Assembly (NCBI RefSeq): GCF_900217795.1
Contig: NZ_OBMQ01000017.1
Span: 28,233-84,336, forward strand
From: Ureibacillus xyleni
GTDB lineage: Bacteria > Bacillota > Bacilli > Bacillales_A > Planococcaceae
Direction: 5' to 3'
DNA: 56,104 bases
Shown piece by piece: positions 36,473 through 44,374 of this stretch. Every line of letters begins with the position of its first letter. The first letter of the stretch is position 1. The translations under genes and the position numbers were made by a program. The notes beneath the pieces are model-generated. The model searched no databases, was not told where the DNA came from, and worked only from the letters and a program-made list of their open reading frames with translations.

Positions 36473-36721
36473 GTGGTGAATGCTTTTCTTAACGGAATTA
36501 TTCTTATCGGAATTGGTATTATCTTATTTTTCATTTCAAAATGGTTATGGAAAAAGGGAAACCCCGAAGAGACCTTTATGGAAGCATTAGGGGATTTAAT
36601 ATCAGATTTAGTAGGTTGGCAGTTCCCTGTGGTCTTTTCGGGAATCAAAGCGTGGTCTTTATTTATATGGTTTATCGGATTAGTGTCAGTATTATTTGGA
36701 GTATTTTTGATAATATTCTAA
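36473..36721 (+). CDS. small membrane protein
   Basis: An 82-residue protein with two hydrophobic segments (about 6-24 and 58-80) around a short acidic loop (GNPEETFMEALGDLISDL). Start is one of two adjacent GTG codons preceded by AAGGTG. Function unknown. It may be translated with the next small gene. Confidence 0.45.
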   Translation: MVNAFLNGIILIGIGIILFFISKWLWKKGNPEETFMEALGDLISDLVGWQFPVVFSGIKAWSLFIWFIGLVSVLFGVFLIIF

Positions 36722-36791
36722 TAGCAACTAACGGTGGAGGTTTGTATAAGAAAGATTGATTAAGAAACCCTATTTGATGGGGAGTGATAAA

Positions 36792-36965
36792 ATGGGAAGA
36801 TATATTATCGGCATTGTAATGATTATTGCAGGTATTGTACTTTTAATGATTACTCAGGATAGGGACTTTAAAGAAGTAGAAGAGTCTATTGTCATAGCAT
36901 ATTCATTTCTAATTTTCGGGATTATATATATCGTATATAAATTAATCCGTAAGCGAAATCAGTAG
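36792..36965 (+). CDS. small two-segment membrane protein
   Basis: A 57-residue protein from the ATG at 36792, which has GGGGAGTG seven bases upstream. Two hydrophobic segments (GIVMIIAGIVLLMI, then FLIFGIIYIVYKLI) flank a charged middle. Function unknown. The longer frame starting at 36756 has no ribosome-binding site. Confidence 0.5.
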   Translation: MGRYIIGIVMIIAGIVLLMITQDRDFKEVEESIVIAYSFLIFGIIYIVYKLIRKRNQ

Positions 36966-37017
36966 ATACAATCTTGTTGAAAGAAATTAGTCTTAAAGGA
37001 AGAGTTGAATAATACCT

Positions 37018-37107
37018 TTGTTAATTCAATCGCTTGGTTTTGGTGTCTTATCTGGATTAGGAATGTTAATTGCAAATTATGATAAACAAAAACAGTTTCC
37101 AGTTTGA
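37018..37107 (+). CDS. possible 29-residue small protein
   Basis: A short frame from TTG 37018 to TGA 37105-37107, with AAGGAAGAG 12 bases upstream. It encodes a hydrophobic segment (SLGFGVLSGLGMLIA) and a charged end. It may instead be the tail of a decayed gene. Confidence 0.25.
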   Translation: MLIQSLGFGVLSGLGMLIANYDKQKQFPV

Positions 37108-37180
37108 TTTATCTAACTACTGCATACTATATTGAAGTCAGGGTAATTAAAGAGGCAAAAAACACTGGGGTTGGTTAGCA

Positions 37181-37453
37181 TTGTTTGACTTTATATTTTA
37201 TTTTTTAGGTTCATTCCTATACGGTAGTAATACAGGTTTAAATACAAGAAAAATTGACAAAAACATTGAACTATTAAAACAGCAAGGTTGGTTTAAAAGG
37301 ATATATGAAGACGAAAAGTATCGTAGTTTGTTTTTCTCAAATAAATACGTAAGAGCTTATTTACAAAGCAATTATCGAGTAAAAAAAATTATTCGTAATG
37401 AAAGTGCTCAAAAAAGGTTATTGAATATACTTGATAAGCAATTGAATAGGTAA
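37181..37453 (+). CDS. hypothetical protein, one hydrophobic N-terminal segment
   Basis: A 90-residue protein with a short hydrophobic start (FDFIFYFLGSFLYG) and a basic helical remainder. TTG start with GGGG at usable spacing. Terminated by the hairpin at 37529-37578. No family recognised. Confidence 0.45.
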   Translation: MFDFIFYFLGSFLYGSNTGLNTRKIDKNIELLKQQGWFKRIYEDEKYRSLFFSNKYVRAYLQSNYRVKKIIRNESAQKRLLNILDKQLNR

Positions 37454-37528
37454 TTACACTTCTTATTGAACTGTGAATTGTTTCACTTAAACTAACGAGG
37501 GCGTTAATGCAATATGAACAAAACTAAA

Positions 37529-37578
37529 GAGCCTAATATATACAAGGAACACTTCTTGTATATTTAGGCTCTTTTTTT
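37529..37578 (+). terminator. strong terminator
   Basis: Arms GAGCCTAATATATACAAG and CTTGTATATTTAGGCTC followed by TTTTTTTC. It ends the rightward small-gene region before the convergent gene at 37657. Confidence 0.85.
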
Positions 37579-37656
37579 CATAAAACATTTGACGTAAACT
37601 GCATTTTAAATTGCCGAAATAAAATATGGTTATTAAAGTCATTGTAAGAGTGATTT

Positions 37657-38250
37657 TTATTTAACTGCATTATATTCCTTTAATTTCTCTAAGAAATACT
37701 CATTCGAGCTAAAATCATAATCTAACTCGAAATCCAGCAATTGAAAACTTTCCTCATACTCTTGCTTTGAAGGAATGATTTCTTCAAAGTTGAGAGGATG
37801 TTCTGGAAATGCTTCCTCATACCCTTCTTTAAAGCGTGCAACATTGTCATCGTAGGTTTCAATAATCTCTTTTTTAATTTGCTCGTATTCTTTTTTATAA
37901 ACCGTATTAAGTTTTTTCAAAAATTCATTACGCTGATTTGAAAGCATAAAAACATGAATAAAACTTTTCCCCGTCATCTCTTCATTCCATTCTAATTCAT
38001 AACTATCCCAATCCGAGCCCCAAACAGGGCATATAGATGAATTTTTATATTCGTTGTATAATCGTTGTTCAAATTCTACCAGTATCTCTCTTTGATTTCT
38101 TGGGATAACATAAACAGTATGCTCAAAATAACCTTCCAAACCTTCAATTTCCTGTTCAACTTGAAATTCTAATGCTCTTCTTCCAATCGTCAAAGAAAAT
38201 AGTATCGCCTTCGATTCCACTTTATTATCTTCCTTTCCTACTGTTTTCAA
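37657..38250 (-). CDS. hypothetical protein
   Basis: A 197-residue soluble, acidic protein (many Glu) with no recognised domain. It contains a Trp-rich spot (CPVWGSDWDSYELEW near residue 75). Start is supported by AGGAAAG ten bases upstream. It stands alone: the terminator at 37529 precedes it on the left, and 340 bp to the right (38251-38588) contain only hairpins (CCATCCCC...GGGGATGG near 38390-38432, and a terminator). Confidence 0.6.
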   Translation of the reverse strand: MKTVGKEDNKVESKAILFSLTIGRRALEFQVEQEIEGLEGYFEHTVYVIPRNQREILVEFEQRLYNEYKNSSICPVWGSDWDSYELEWNEEMTGKSFIHVFMLSNQRNEFLKKLNTVYKKEYEQIKKEIIETYDDNVARFKEGYEEAFPEHPLNFEEIIPSKQEYEESFQLLDFELDYDFSSNEYFLEKLKEYNAVK

Positions 38251-38490
38251 AAAAATAGAAAATTATGATTGGTTATGCCAATGTCTCCCATATTAGTTAT
38301 AGTAAAGAACCATTTATACGTCAATAGCAGACTATTGAACTTACCTGCACTGAATCCTTTTTGTCCAATCTATTATTTTTATGCAATAACCATCCCCATA
38401 TAACGACCATTCAGCAAATGAATCAGGGGATGGTGCTTATTTAGAATCTATCCTATGAATCTGTATAATCGTTTCCAATAGTAGTAAAAT

Positions 38491-38540
38491 GTAGAACCTT
38501 TTTAATCATTGTAGATAAATACAATAATCGAAAGGTTCTC
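38491..38540 (-). terminator. long hairpin after the gene at 38589
   Basis: On the minus strand AGAACCTTTCGATTATTGTA pairs with TACAATGATTAAAAAGGTTCT. It lies 50 bp after the stop at 38589. The T-run is weak. Confidence 0.55.
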
Positions 38541-38588
38541 CCTTTTTACATACTACTAATGCTATTCAAAAATTTTTTGAAACAATAA

Positions 38589-39212
38589 TTATATTTCTTC
38601 CATACTCAAAAGGTTCATTACAGCAAAATCCGCCTCAAAAATTGTTAACTTTTCCTTTTCATACGGAACGGCTATAGGGATACACCCTTCTGGGCTAATA
38701 CTAAGCATTACAAGTGGTTGCATCTCGTTATCATAGGCAATATATTCCCCACTTACATGGTACGAAGCACCCCGATACAAGTGGATGTGTTCAACTCCAT
38801 AATAAATAACTACATCTTTTAGCATAGTGACAACTTTCTTCTTAACAAATCCTTCAACTTGTCCAAAGTATTCATAATCCTCAAGCTTCCAATCCCAATG
38901 AAAAATACCTTCTTTGCAGACAATGAATTCATCTTCACCCCAAGGGTTGATCTCATCATCCTCAATCTCATCTCCATATTTATTAAATCCTTTCATTATG
39001 GCTTCCTCTTGCTCTTTTATTTCCCTTCTAAGGACCTCAATACTTGCTAACTCTTCTGTTCCAAAAAGCTTCAAAGTCCCAAACAATTCACCAGTATCAT
39101 CGCCATACACGAATACTACTGGAATTATAGTTTTGATTGATTCACTTTGCATCATTAATAATTCTTCATTAGACTCTTTCCATTTTTCAAATTCAATTAC
39201 ATTGTTATTCAT
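38589..39212 (-). CDS. hypothetical protein
   Basis: A 207-residue acidic, soluble protein of mixed strands and helices, with no motif that I recognise. VVFVYGDDTGELFGTLKLFG and LYRGASYHVSGEYIAYDNEM suggest beta-sheet structure. Start ATG has TTGGAGGT. It stands alone at the left edge of the small RNA region. The function is unknown. Confidence 0.6.
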   Translation of the reverse strand: MNNNVIEFEKWKESNEELLMMQSESIKTIIPVVFVYGDDTGELFGTLKLFGTEELASIEVLRREIKEQEEAIMKGFNKYGDEIEDDEINPWGEDEFIVCKEGIFHWDWKLEDYEYFGQVEGFVKKKVVTMLKDVVIYYGVEHIHLYRGASYHVSGEYIAYDNEMQPLVMLSISPEGCIPIAVPYEKEKLTIFEADFAVMNLLSMEEI

Positions 39213-39403
39213 TAAAAATTACCTCCAATTTTAGTTAAGTTTCGTTTCTCTTTCAAAAAGCCAAATAATAAAAATTTTTAGTTTATCAATTACTCATGAT
39301 AAATCACTCCTCTTCATTATTTCGTTGAAGTCCATCTAATTAGGGTGGAATTCAACTATGTAAAAGGACAAATAGGTAAATAGAAAGTTATTCAGTTTTC
39401 AAG

Positions 39404-39570
39404 GAACAAAAAAAGCTAATTTTACTTAGACATCAATGCAAACGCCTAACCTCTGTTCTGAAATGGGCATAATACCCCCCTCGGAAATAACAAAGTTAAA
39501 CGTATGAAATTGAATAATCTAAGTAAAATTAGCTTTAAAAATATCAAAATATATAAAAAGTATTGCCTGT
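39404..39570 (-). ncRNA. candidate rod-shaped small RNA with promoter and terminator
   Basis: On the minus strand a promoter TTGACT-17 bp-TATATT (39577-39605) is followed by a transcript that can fold into one long rod. A 19-bp terminal stem pairs AAAGCTAATTTTACTTAGA with its complement (about 39406-39424 and 39518-39536). Inner stems are TCAAT/ATTGA, ACG/CGT and TAACTTTGTT/AACAGAGGTTA, with a GGG...CCC tip. It ends in TTAGCTTTTTTTG. No ribosome-binding site or frame fits. Length is about 170 nt. I cannot match it to a known family. Confidence 0.6.
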
Positions 39571-39576
39571 AGTCAT

Positions 39577-39605
39577 AATATAACTGGTATATTTCAGATA
39601 GTCAA
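39577..39605 (-). promoter_or_regulatory. promoter of the rod-shaped RNA
   Basis: TTGACT (39600-39605), 17 bp, TATATT (39577-39582) on the minus strand, 40 bp before the rod begins and directly after the terminator of the next small RNA. Confidence 0.6.
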
Positions 39606-39678
39606 TAGTTTTGAATAAAATTATCCAAAAATATCCATTGCAGTTAAAATCCTAACTCTATTGATGATGTTTTTGCAC

Positions 39679-39791
39679 AAAAAAAGAACTACCCGAAGCC
39701 TGGTATGCGGGGTAGCTCTTACATGGATCTACTTTTGCGAACCGAACGCAAACAGTTCGGTTAGTGATAACGATACTCGCAATATCGTATC
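39679..39791 (-). ncRNA. candidate small RNA, copy 1 of a two-copy family
   Basis: A promoter TTTACA-16 bp-TATAAT (39798-39825, minus strand) is followed by three hairpins: ACGATA/TATCGT with loop TTGCGAG, AACCGAAC/GTTCGGTT, and GAGCTACCC/GGGTAGTTC, then TTTTTTT. The first two hairpins are about 5 bases apart, the third is an intrinsic terminator. A related RNA at 43678-43794 keeps the promoter, the three stems and the terminator while several base pairs differ. No coding frame fits. The RNA is about 113 nt. Family unknown to me. Confidence 0.7.
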
Positions 39792-39797
39792 AACATA

Positions 39798-39825
39798 ATT
39801 ATAACCAAACTATTACATATGTAAA
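39798..39825 (-). promoter_or_regulatory. promoter of small RNA copy 1
   Basis: TTTACA (39820-39825), 16 bp, TATAAT (39798-39803) on the minus strand, about 7 bases before the first conserved base of the RNA. From 39826 to 40161 no further gene is seen. Confidence 0.65.
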
Positions 39826-40161
39826 ATAAACCACTTTCAAGTATTTCACTGCACAAAAACTAAATTTTTCGACCTTAAACCTTTTACCTTTAAAACCTGG
39901 AATATTCTACTTTACCGTTTATTACTCATAGTATTCCTTATTTGTTAATTTTCTTCTATATTTTTTGCTCTGTTAAAGGTAAATATTGATATTTGATAAC
40001 TGTTCCAATTCTTGATATGATCAACACAAGAACAAGAGTTCGTATGAGGCTGTTAAAATTCAACGTGTAGTTCTTATTCAACAGGAGATTTGGAAGAAGA
40101 AAAATATAATGTATAATATTAGCGATATTAAAGTCGTTTATTGGAATAGGAGTTATCAAAT

Positions 40162-40701
40162 ATGAACTTGAAGATTAGGCAAGAGCAAGTAGATGATTAC
40201 GATTTAACTGAAATGATTGTAAAGAATGCATTCGCCAATGCAGAACACAGCGACCAAAAAGAACATCTGTTAGTTTCCCGAATAAGAAAGTCCAAGGGGT
40301 TCATTCCAAAACTATCATTAGTGGCAACAAATGAAGATAATAACGAAATTTTGGGACATATTCTTTTGTCTAAGGTGAAAATTAGTAAAGGCGACAATGA
40401 ATGGATAGAATCACTTTCCCTCGCACCTGTTTCTGTCTTACCAGAGTATCAAAACAAAGGAATAGGTGGACTTTTAATTACCGAAGCATTGAAAGAAGCA
40501 AAAGAACTTGGATACCACTCCGTTGTTGTTTTGGGACATCCAGAATATTATCCGAAGTTTGGCTTCAAAAAAGCATCCTTATGGGGAATAAAAGCACCTT
40601 TTGAAGTGCCAGATGAAACATTTATGGCAAAAGAACTAAGTGAAAATGCTCTCAATAATGCTTCAGGGGTTGTGGAATATCCAAGTGTATTTTTTGAATA
40701 A
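40162..40701 (+). CDS. GNAT-family N-acetyltransferase
   Basis: A 179-residue acetyltransferase. Acetyl-CoA binding motif A is LAPVSVLPEYQNKGIGGLLITEAL near residues 86-110 (Q-x-x-G-I-G). Nearby VVLGHPEYYPKFGFKKAS is motif B, as in YhbS-like enzymes that acetylate small molecules or antibiotics. Start ATG has AATAGGAG. It stands alone with a strong terminator behind it and divergent small RNA genes in front. The substrate cannot be read. Confidence 0.9.
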   Translation: MNLKIRQEQVDDYDLTEMIVKNAFANAEHSDQKEHLLVSRIRKSKGFIPKLSLVATNEDNNEILGHILLSKVKISKGDNEWIESLSLAPVSVLPEYQNKGIGGLLITEALKEAKELGYHSVVVLGHPEYYPKFGFKKASLWGIKAPFEVPDETFMAKELSENALNNASGVVEYPSVFFE

Positions 40702-40727
40702 GCAATTAGAGGATGCGTTGAAATAGA

Positions 40728-40765
40728 GGAAACCCAAAAACTTTAATAGGGTTTCCCTTAATTTT
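40728..40765 (+). terminator. terminator of the acetyltransferase gene
   Basis: Arms GGAAACCC and GGGTTTCC followed by CTTAATTTTTAATT. Confidence 0.75.
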
Positions 40766-40821
40766 TAATTATCAACATAGAGCCATTATTTTAATAATTA
40801 ATCTCGAATTGTTATTATTTT

Positions 40822-41298
40822 TTATGTTAATAACCTTTTTACATCCTCCTCTATTTTCGAAGGGGAAGTTGTTGGTGCGTATCGTTTGATGACTTTTCCC
40901 TGTCTATCTATAAGAAATTTAGTAAAATTCCATTTAATATCCGCTGTTAACAAACCCTTTTTTTCCTTTGTTAAATACCTATACAGTGGATGAGCTTCTT
41001 CTCCCTTTACGTCAATCTTACTGAACAAAGGGAAGCTGACACCAAAATTTAATTGACAGCTCTCTGCAACCTCTTCATCTGATCCTGGTTCCTGACTCCC
41101 GAACTGGTTACATGGGAAGCCTAATACTATAAATTTATTATCCCTATATCTCTTATATAGTTCTTCCAATTCTCTCAGTTGAGGAGCAAATCCACATTTT
41201 GTTGCTGTGTTAACAATTAACAGTGCATGACCTTCATAGTCACTTAATGACCTCTCTTCTCCATTAATCAAACGAGCTGAAAATTCATAAATACTCAT
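40822..41298 (-). CDS. glutathione peroxidase-family thiol peroxidase
   Basis: A 158-residue peroxidase from ATG 41298, preceded by AGAGGGAT; the longer frame to 41355 overlaps the upstream gene. Active Cys lies in NTATKCGFAPQ (near residue 35), with the conserved Gln of FPCNQFGSQEPG and the Trp-Asn pair in IKWNFTKFLID. Bacterial enzymes of this type reduce hydroperoxides, usually with thioredoxin. It is last in a four-gene redox cluster behind a TetR regulator. Confidence 0.93.
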   Translation of the reverse strand: MSIYEFSARLINGEERSLSDYEGHALLIVNTATKCGFAPQLRELEELYKRYRDNKFIVLGFPCNQFGSQEPGSDEEVAESCQLNFGVSFPLFSKIDVKGEEAHPLYRYLTKEKKGLLTADIKWNFTKFLIDRQGKVIKRYAPTTSPSKIEEDVKRLLT

Positions 41299-41335
41299 AA
41301 TAATCCCTCTTCTCAATGCGATCACAATATTTTTA

Positions 41336-42043
41336 CTAATATCCCATAAAGACATCCTTTTTTATATTTCTCTTTGAAATATCATGACCTTTTAAATAGA
41401 CCGATACAGAATCAACCATTGTCTTTGTCCCTGCAATGTAATAAATTCCATTTTCTTTATGCATTGTTGTGAATCTATCTATCTCTTGATATAAGTTATC
41501 TCTTGAATCCAGATAGTTTACAATTATAGATGTATTTTTAGCTACTTCATCAAGTTCGTTCTTATAGATATATGATTTATTGCTATCTATATAGAGTAGT
41601 GTTATCGGATTTCTAATTTCACTCTTCGCTATTTCAATTTGCTTTAATATTGATCTGAATGGGGTAACTCCTATGCCCCCTGCGATTAGAAGTGATGGAC
41701 TTTTATCATCTAAATAGAGAGGTCCAATTGGGCCACGCATACTGATTTTCATCCCAGGAGATAGTTCTAACATGGCTTTCTTAAACTCACTTGGTTGGTC
41801 ACTAATCCCCATCGTAATTTTGAGGGTACTTTCTTCTGGAGCAGATGCAATACTAAACGGTCTTGTTGGCTTTTGAATTTTTTTGTGTATAATACTAAAA
41901 ACTCCATGCTGTCCTGCGTTCCAGTTTAAACCCTTTTCTTTTTCAAAAATAAATGTATATACCCCATCAGATTCCTTATAACTTTCTAAAAATTCCAACT
42001 CCCACTTTTTGAATATTGGCGAAATATCTTGAATAAAGCCCAT
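41336..42043 (-). CDS. ferredoxin reductase-like FAD/NAD(P) oxidoreductase
   Basis: A 235-residue FNR-type reductase. FAD binding motif RPFSIAS lies near residue 79, and the NAD(P) domain has GGIGVTPFRSIL near 121 and ending VFMGY. It lacks an iron-sulphur domain, so it must donate to a separate partner. It follows the NmrA-like gene by 20 bp and precedes the peroxidase. A link between NAD(P)H and peroxide reduction is my inference. Confidence 0.88.
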   Translation of the reverse strand: MGFIQDISPIFKKWELEFLESYKESDGVYTFIFEKEKGLNWNAGQHGVFSIIHKKIQKPTRPFSIASAPEESTLKITMGISDQPSEFKKAMLELSPGMKISMRGPIGPLYLDDKSPSLLIAGGIGVTPFRSILKQIEIAKSEIRNPITLLYIDSNKSYIYKNELDEVAKNTSIIVNYLDSRDNLYQEIDRFTTMHKENGIYYIAGTKTMVDSVSVYLKGHDISKRNIKKDVFMGY

Positions 42044-42063
42044 TCTTCCATCCCCTTTTTCCT

Positions 42064-42921
42064 TTATTGAAAACTATCTATATTTGCAATTGCAAACTCT
42101 TCAAAAGTACGTGGTTTCTTGCCAGTCAGCTTAATGAAATCATCTGTAACATCTTTTGCTGTCCCCATCCTTGTCATAAAATACAACGCCACAGTAACAT
42201 TTACAAATGCTTTTTCCAATCCACGTTTTTTAATATAATGCCTTCTATACTTTAAAAACCCTGGTTTTGCATATTCAATTTTTCTTCCTGTAACTCTGCT
42301 CAAGATTTCTGCAACTTGAAAATAATCTAAAGCCTCTGCACCAGTAATGGTATGAGCTGTGTTTTTATATATTTCTGGATTGCGAAGTAAAGTTGCAACA
42401 GAAAGACCAATATCTTCTGCGTCTATGAAACTTGTTTTACTGTTTCCTGCTGGAATAAATATTTTATTCATTTCCCTTATTTCAGTGGAATGAACACCCG
42501 AAACGTTTTGCATAAAGAACCCTGGTCGAACGTGAGCAAATGGAATTTGTGAAGATTCGATATACTTTTCAATTTTATGATGCGGTGGGATTGTATTTTT
42601 CTCTATGCCCATTAAAGACAGGAATGAAACAAGCTTAATGTTGTAGTCTTTCATCGCATCAATAAAAGGATACAAATCCTCTGGTTTCCCAAGATGAGGT
42701 GGTCTAATTAGAAATACCCGATCCACATTTTCAAGTGCATTCTTAAAGGTCTTCTTTTTCGTAAAGTCAAAGTAAACTGGATCGACCTTATCTTGAAACA
42801 AATCTATTAATTTTTGAGTATTGGTTCCAGCAGTAACTACTCGTTCTCCCATTTTTAACAAATTCTCCGTAACATACCTGCCTACATTACCTGATGCACC
42901 TGTTACTAATACTTTCATCAT
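42064..42921 (-). CDS. NmrA-like NAD(P)-binding oxidoreductase
   Basis: A 285-residue short-chain dehydrogenase-like protein of the NmrA/YtfG type. The N-terminal dinucleotide motif is VTGASGNVGRYV (residues 6-17). There is no YxxxK active pair in the usual place, as in atypical NmrA proteins that sense or reduce quinones. It is directly downstream of a TetR gene, which probably controls it. Start ATG has AAGGATTATG. Substrate unknown. Confidence 0.88.
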   Translation of the reverse strand: MMKVLVTGASGNVGRYVTENLLKMGERVVTAGTNTQKLIDLFQDKVDPVYFDFTKKKTFKNALENVDRVFLIRPPHLGKPEDLYPFIDAMKDYNIKLVSFLSLMGIEKNTIPPHHKIEKYIESSQIPFAHVRPGFFMQNVSGVHSTEIREMNKIFIPAGNSKTSFIDAEDIGLSVATLLRNPEIYKNTAHTITGAEALDYFQVAEILSRVTGRKIEYAKPGFLKYRRHYIKKRGLEKAFVNVTVALYFMTRMGTAKDVTDDFIKLTGKKPRTFEEFAIANIDSFQ

Positions 42922-43019
42922 AATCCTTCTCTCGAATTTTATTTATTCTCTATAATAAAAGCTGATAACAATAATTAGACCAGTCTATATATTAATTAAC
43001 CAAAAGAAACCAGTCTCTA

Positions 43020-43586
43020 CTATTTAAGAAGAACTGGTATCTGTTTTGCAACCATTCTTAATGGTTGACTATTTCCCATTGTGAAGGATAAAAGGAATGC
43101 TCCTTCAACCATTGAATTGATTGCAATGCCTAATTCTATTGCTCTATTTTCCTCTAAACCAGAGCTTATCAGCTTTTGTGTAAAAGCATCCTGAAAACTA
43201 AAATAAGCTAATTGACAAGCATTTCTTAACGGCTCACTAATTAAAGATGTTTCAAGTGCGATAGATGCAACAGGAACTCCACCTTTACATCCTTCTTTTT
43301 CAAAACGTTCAGCCATATCATTAATAAGATTCTGAATTGCCATTACAGGTTCAGATGATTTCTGTAATCCATCTACAATCTGATCTAAAACAAATTTAGC
43401 TGTCACTTGTAATGATTCCAAGGCAAGTTGTTCCTTTCCATCAGGGAAATAGTAATATAATGACCCTTTAGGCGAACCACTCTCTTTAATAATCTGATTA
43501 AGTCCTGTTGCGTGATAACCTTGCATTTGAAAGAGTCGGGATGCTGTTTTAATGATCTTATCCTTTGTACTTTCCTTCTCGTTCAT
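43020..43586 (-). CDS. TetR-family repressor (LmrA/YxaF type)
   Basis: A 188-residue regulator. N-terminal helix-turn-helix is TKDKIIKTASRLFQMQGYHATGLNQIIKESGSPKGSLYYYF in two parts (residues 7-48), with GSLYYYFPDGKEQLA typical of LmrA/YxaF. The C-terminal helices would bind a hydrophobic ligand. It is first of a co-directional group with NmrA-like, reductase and peroxidase genes (98 bp gap). A dyad between the genes, around 42970-43015 (AGACCAGTCTATA near 42975), may be its operator. Confidence 0.9.
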   Translation of the reverse strand: MNEKESTKDKIIKTASRLFQMQGYHATGLNQIIKESGSPKGSLYYYFPDGKEQLALESLQVTAKFVLDQIVDGLQKSSEPVMAIQNLINDMAERFEKEGCKGGVPVASIALETSLISEPLRNACQLAYFSFQDAFTQKLISSGLEENRAIELGIAINSMVEGAFLLSFTMGNSQPLRMVAKQIPVLLK

Positions 43587-43677
43587 TTTATTACCTCATT
43601 CCAAAAATTATAACAACTGGTCTACATACATCATAAGAAAAAGTTTTATTTGTGTCAACAATATCAATTTACTAATC

Positions 43678-43794
43678 AAAAAAGAACCACCCAAAGCTGT
43701 TAAGCGGGGTGATTCCTCTCGCAAAAAATAACCTTTTTGTGAACCAAACCATTAAAGTTCAGTTACTGGATACGACACTCACAATATCGCATCA
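43678..43794 (-). ncRNA. candidate small RNA, copy 2 of the family
   Basis: A promoter TTGAAT-17 bp-TATAAT (43800-43828, minus strand) precedes a transcript with the same three-hairpin plan as 39679-39791. The first stem is GCGATA/TGTCGT around TTGTGAG. The second is AACTGAAC/GGTTTGGTT. The terminator is GAATCACCC/GGGTGGTTC, then TTTTTTG. The pairs A-U/G-U and U-A/C-G at matching positions between the copies are consistent with conserved structure. It is about 117 nt, and the terminator points away from the gene at 43851. Confidence 0.7.
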
Positions 43795-43799
43795 ACCTA

Positions 43800-43828
43800 A
43801 TTATAGGAAAATTCAATTATCTATTCAA
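43800..43828 (-). promoter_or_regulatory. promoter of small RNA copy 2
   Basis: TTGAAT (43823-43828), 17 bp, TATAAT (43800-43805) on the minus strand. It lies immediately before the start of the divergent gene at 43851. Confidence 0.7.
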
Positions 43829-43850
43829 TCAATATTGGAGGTTTTAAAAA

Positions 43851-44237
43851 ATGGATTTTAAAATTAAAGCATTTAGTTATCACAGCACTACTAAGAATGT
43901 TTTCGCTGTCAAAGTGTGTGACTGGGGAGAGTACAGCATCATAACTAAAAATGGTTTAATCGAATTGCTAAGTGATTCAGGACACTCACTCCTTATTGGA
44001 TTAGATGAAGATGAGCAAACCAATTACTGTTTAACTTTATGTCATGATGATAAAGAAGTTCGTCTGTTGTTCAAATTACAGCCTAAATCTTTTTTTACAT
44101 TATTTGATATGTATAACAAAAACAAATCACAGTTTTTCAAAGAAGTTCAGCTTATCAATCATGGCAGATTATTAATTGATAGGACGAATTTTATTAGACA
44201 GTCGGATACTTTACCACAGTCAACATCAACTATATGA
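43851..44237 (+). CDS. hypothetical protein
   Basis: A 128-residue soluble protein of mixed structure with no recognised domain. Start ATG follows TTGGAGGT at good spacing, which supports translation. It is divergent from small RNA copy 2 by 57 bp. A hairpin with arms AAGATACCGAAGG and CCTTCGGTATCTT (44256-44305) follows. Confidence 0.6.
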   Translation: MDFKIKAFSYHSTTKNVFAVKVCDWGEYSIITKNGLIELLSDSGHSLLIGLDEDEQTNYCLTLCHDDKEVRLLFKLQPKSFFTLFDMYNKNKSQFFKEVQLINHGRLLIDRTNFIRQSDTLPQSTSTI

Positions 44238-44255
44238 TACCTTTTACGAGCATAA

Positions 44256-44305
44256 AGATACCGAAGGTTTATCCTTAAGCTTTTCATTTTACCTTCGGTA
44301 TCTTG
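44256..44305. terminator. hairpin between the hypothetical gene and the AraC gene
   Basis: Arms AAGATACCGAAGGT and ACCTTCGGTATCTT around a pyrimidine-rich loop. It can serve convergent transcripts from both sides. The T-run is weak. Confidence 0.55.
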
Positions 44306-44374
44306 ATGTCCAAAATTTTTAATACGACCGAGATGCAAAAAACTTTTCATTAAAGCCGTTAGAAGTATCTACTC

